Of a DNA stretch of 64,000 bases, positions 63,201-64,000 are shown one piece after another. The DNA is from Hyphochytrium catenoides (lineage: Eukaryota; Sar; Hyphochytriomycetes; Hyphochytriales; Hyphochytriaceae), in NCBI GenBank assembly GCA_900088475.1, contig FLMG01000988.1, positions 1 to 64,000 of the forward strand, in the 5' to 3' direction. The notes beneath the pieces are model-generated. The model was not told the DNA's origin, did no database searches, and worked only from the letters and a program-made list of their open reading frames with translations. How positions within the stretch are numbered: position 1 is the first letter of the stretch; each line of letters opens with the position of its first letter. Both the position numbers and the translations under genes were made by a program.

Positions 63201-63891
63201 TGAGGCCATCAGCCGGTGTCCTGACTACGAAGTATATCCTAAACGTCGATTGGGCCTCCTCAGATTTTGCCCCTTCCATTCTTACGAACGCCTGTTCCGA
63301 GCCCAGCGTTTGATCCAGGACTTCTTGCAATTCTGCAAGGGTAGCGTCAATGCTGAGAGGGGGAGACACGATTGGCTCCCTCCCTCTGTGCAAAATCTGT
63401 AAAGCAAACTGTCCGAAAGGAGGACTGGAACCATCGGCAACGGAGCGCACATGCAATCTGGCGCTTTGAGGTTGAGACAGGGAGAGCTTTGAAACATGTA
63501 ACAGGGGTACATCACTACAATGGTTGACGAGCGTAGTGGGAGGAAATGGTAAGCAGTAGAAAGGTCAAATAAGAAGAACGTGATTGGGAGAGGGAAAAAG
63601 TTAGCTCGTTCTGATTTGGGGTGGGTCCTCATCTTTCGTACCCGCGCTTTGATAGGAAGGTAACGGTCCAAGAATGGAACCCTTCCCTGGTGGTGCTTCG
63701 CTCTACGGATACTCTTCCAGTGTTTGGAAGATTCTCCAGCGCAGCTCGCAACTCATGCGAGGATGCTTCCAAGGAAATTGGAGTGGTGACTGCAGACTCC
63801 TCCCAAGGGTAACAGGGAAACTGCAGCTGGAATGTGCCCCAAGGCTTCACTGATCCCATGGAGATCACCTCGGTCGTGCTTTCCAGTGAGC
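41394..63891 (-). CDS. Giant modular, probably secreted protein with CSPG/cadherin-like and ELWxxDGT repeats (5' end outside window)
   Basis: One gene is inferred because successive exons keep phase at most junctions tested. Checked exons: 41394-42796, 42932-43147, 43208-43942, 44134-44694, 44882-47257, a start near 47800 to 47481, 50502-51132, 51200-51444, 51614-51886, 51967-52188 and 52393-52777. Long coding blocks also lie at 47920-50329, 54651-56969, 57069-58148, 58341-59144 and 62455-63456. The join near 63.5-63.65 kb is not resolved. Total coding is very roughly 6,000 residues. There are about 12 'V-N-D-x-P' linkers ending CSPG/cadherin-like repeats, 16 ELW motifs in two groups of eight, and several W-x-(V/I)-T-F repeats. 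No transmembrane helix follows the last repeat, which ends VPVQIT then stop. The N-terminus and any signal peptide are not in the window. An adhesion or matrix/cell-wall role is inferred from repeat type only. I know of no named orthologue. Confidence 0.75.
42297..44383 (-). other. Second ELWxxDGT module (eight motifs) with inserted six-Cys domain
   Basis: Eight ELW motifs in series: YELWRTEG, EELWKSDGT, AELWVSDGS, RELWRTDGT, RELWVSDGV, VELWKYD, SELWRSNG and QELWITDGT. Spacers follow the pattern 'GT..+.DI.PG..SS.P..LT..N..LYF.A.D...G'. This is the known ELWxxDGT repeat, mostly described in large bacterial surface proteins. The unit length (about 50 residues) and strand pattern suggest a beta-propeller, which is inference. 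A 143-residue domain separates motif 2 from motif 3. Confidence 0.8.
43404..43832 (-). other. Inserted six-cysteine domain, copy 2
   Basis: Key motifs are DHCGGWR, YECPSGYHWMS, YWHQCGW, WGGLKRTHFRFSDS, NTKAFKHAG, FAGIVC, and two late Cys before GAELW. All six Cys and most aromatic residues match the other copy. The 'CP.GYHWAS' start and 'FAGI.C' end recall C-type-lectin-like folds, but I cannot assign it to a named family. Confidence 0.7.
44384..48936 (-). other. CSPG/cadherin-like repeat array between the two ELWxxDGT modules
   Basis: Roughly ten to twelve repeats. Recurrent marks: 'LGHRGTGGPKSS' and 'QGYTGLGGPQL' (a G-x-GGP turn), then V.V..VN(D/N)(P/A)P linkers near 44.52, 45.22, 45.78, 46.30, 46.71 and 48.47 kb, and 'L+IEDGD/VRDVD' calcium-site-like acidic turns. 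Confidence 0.65.
48937..50715 (-). other. First ELWxxDGT module (eight motifs) with inserted six-Cys domain
   Basis: Motifs in order: YELWRV, PELWFSDGT, KELWVTDGS, EELWVTDGT, RELWLSDGT, PELWVLD, AELWVSDGT and TELWTSDGS. The number of motifs, the degenerate first motif and the insert between motifs 2 and 3 are the same as in the second module, so the two arose by duplication of the whole module. Confidence 0.8.
49786..50190 (-). other. Inserted six-cysteine domain, copy 1
   Basis: 135 residues from GCHG to DCNSRAGKELW. Motifs: YECPAGYHWAS, YWNQCGWQGYTWAG, RTHFRFSDSGNTGAFKHAG, ANFAGIIC. Cys positions correspond one to one with copy 2. Confidence 0.7.
50716..52188 (-). other. CSPG/cadherin-like repeats N-terminal to the first ELWxxDGT module
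   Basis: About three repeats, in exons 51967-52188, 51614-51886, 51200-51444 and 50502-51132, with INDPPVLS and RVNDPVSLS linkers, an SLVYLAPKNFFGHD segment and a GAGGPKHA turn. Exon boundaries recur in phase 1, as expected for shuffled repeat exons. Confidence 0.65.
52393..54540 (-). other. Four beta-rich repeats with W-x-(V/I)-T-F core
   Basis: Units begin 'G.F.LS..G....PI.(Y/H)NA.AE.+...L' (for example FSLSYGPFLTSPIPYNATAE; FRLSLSGLISRPIAHNARAE) and end in 'G..W.I.F' (GGRIWTIAFQ, ELTWFITFLSQ, SLWLITFYSM, FRWRVTFRGL). I do not know a formal name. Similar units occur in the N-terminal part at 61.3-63.9 kb. Confidence 0.6.
54651..60287 (-). other. N-terminal-side CSPG/cadherin-like repeat array
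   Basis: A long series of degenerate repeats, with linkers VNHSPRL (56.5 kb), VNDPPVIF (57.6 kb) and VNDKPQV (58.6 kb), and repeated 'A..+LSTL.YL....FNG.D.L.VSL' segments. Conservation is weaker than in the C-terminal arrays. Confidence 0.6.
60288..63891 (-). other. N-terminal part within the window: W-VTF repeats and divergent beta-rich segments
   Basis: Contains WGTFQLQFPCYPW...ELRAALENLPNTGRVSVERS...SWTVTFLS (63.65-63.89 kb), FGQFALQILHRG (63.4 kb), GSFSLGIDL (62.2 kb), SGYFTVYANG...SPLPYNI (61.8 kb) and GGFSWRITFPLE (61.45 kb). The acceptor at 63892-63893 shows that more exons lie beyond the window. Confidence 0.55.
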
Positions 63892-64000
63892 CTGTCGTTT
63901 GATGATTACCCAATTAATCTCAGAGATGAGCTCAAGATACTAATCACTTCAAGTACGCGGGACCGAGACCAAAGATTACAATAAAGGACAACACTAAACG

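Overview
The window is nuclear DNA of an intron-rich eukaryote, most likely a unicellular alga or other protist. Nearly every gene is cut by many short GT-AG introns (about 40-250 bp) with pyrimidine-rich acceptors. Genes lie on both strands with short to moderate spacers, and AATAAA signals follow several stops. The products are eukaryotic: TAF9, PCNA, long-form tRNase Z, an Na+/H+ exchanger, an MFSD1-like carrier and a peroxisomal racemase. I cannot fix the lineage from sequence alone. No tRNA, rRNA, CRISPR or intact transposon was recognised.

Layout. 8-988 (-): MFSD1-like transporter, cut off at the window start. 2187-3749 (+): alpha-methylacyl-CoA racemase ending in the peroxisomal signal SKL. 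4436-9405 (+): unrecognised membrane protein with an Arg/Ser/Pro-rich tail. 9624-10871 (-): unrecognised, possibly PH-like protein. 10872-14471: low-complexity spacer with GA and CT microsatellites. 14472-19725 (-): tRNase Z, long (ELAC2) form. 20949-23673 (-): LRAT-domain protein whose 3' end is tandemly duplicated. 26666-27571 (-): TAF9. 28656-29895 (-): aldo/keto reductase. 32977-35770 (+): ankyrin-repeat protein, converging with 35800-38695 (-): Na+/H+ exchanger, which carries a one-base frameshift in a homopolymer. 39620-40460 (-): PCNA, with two E2F-type motifs upstream.

41394-63891 (-): one giant multi-exon gene, 5' end beyond the window, encoding very roughly 6,000 residues here. It appears to be a modular extracellular protein. 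From N to C it has beta-rich repeats with a 'W-x-(V/I)-T-F' core, a long array of cadherin/CSPG-like repeats with about a dozen 'NDPP'-type motifs, four more W-VTF repeats, and more CSPG-like repeats. Then comes a module of eight ELWxxDGT motifs with a six-cysteine domain inserted between motifs 2 and 3, more CSPG-like repeats, a second copy of that module with the insert in the same place, and a last CSPG-like segment. This architecture is the most unusual thing in the window.

The other genes look like unrelated housekeeping or accessory genes, not a pathway cluster. Exon edges were chosen by hand from splice consensus, phase continuity and family resemblance; no alignment or transcript evidence was available.
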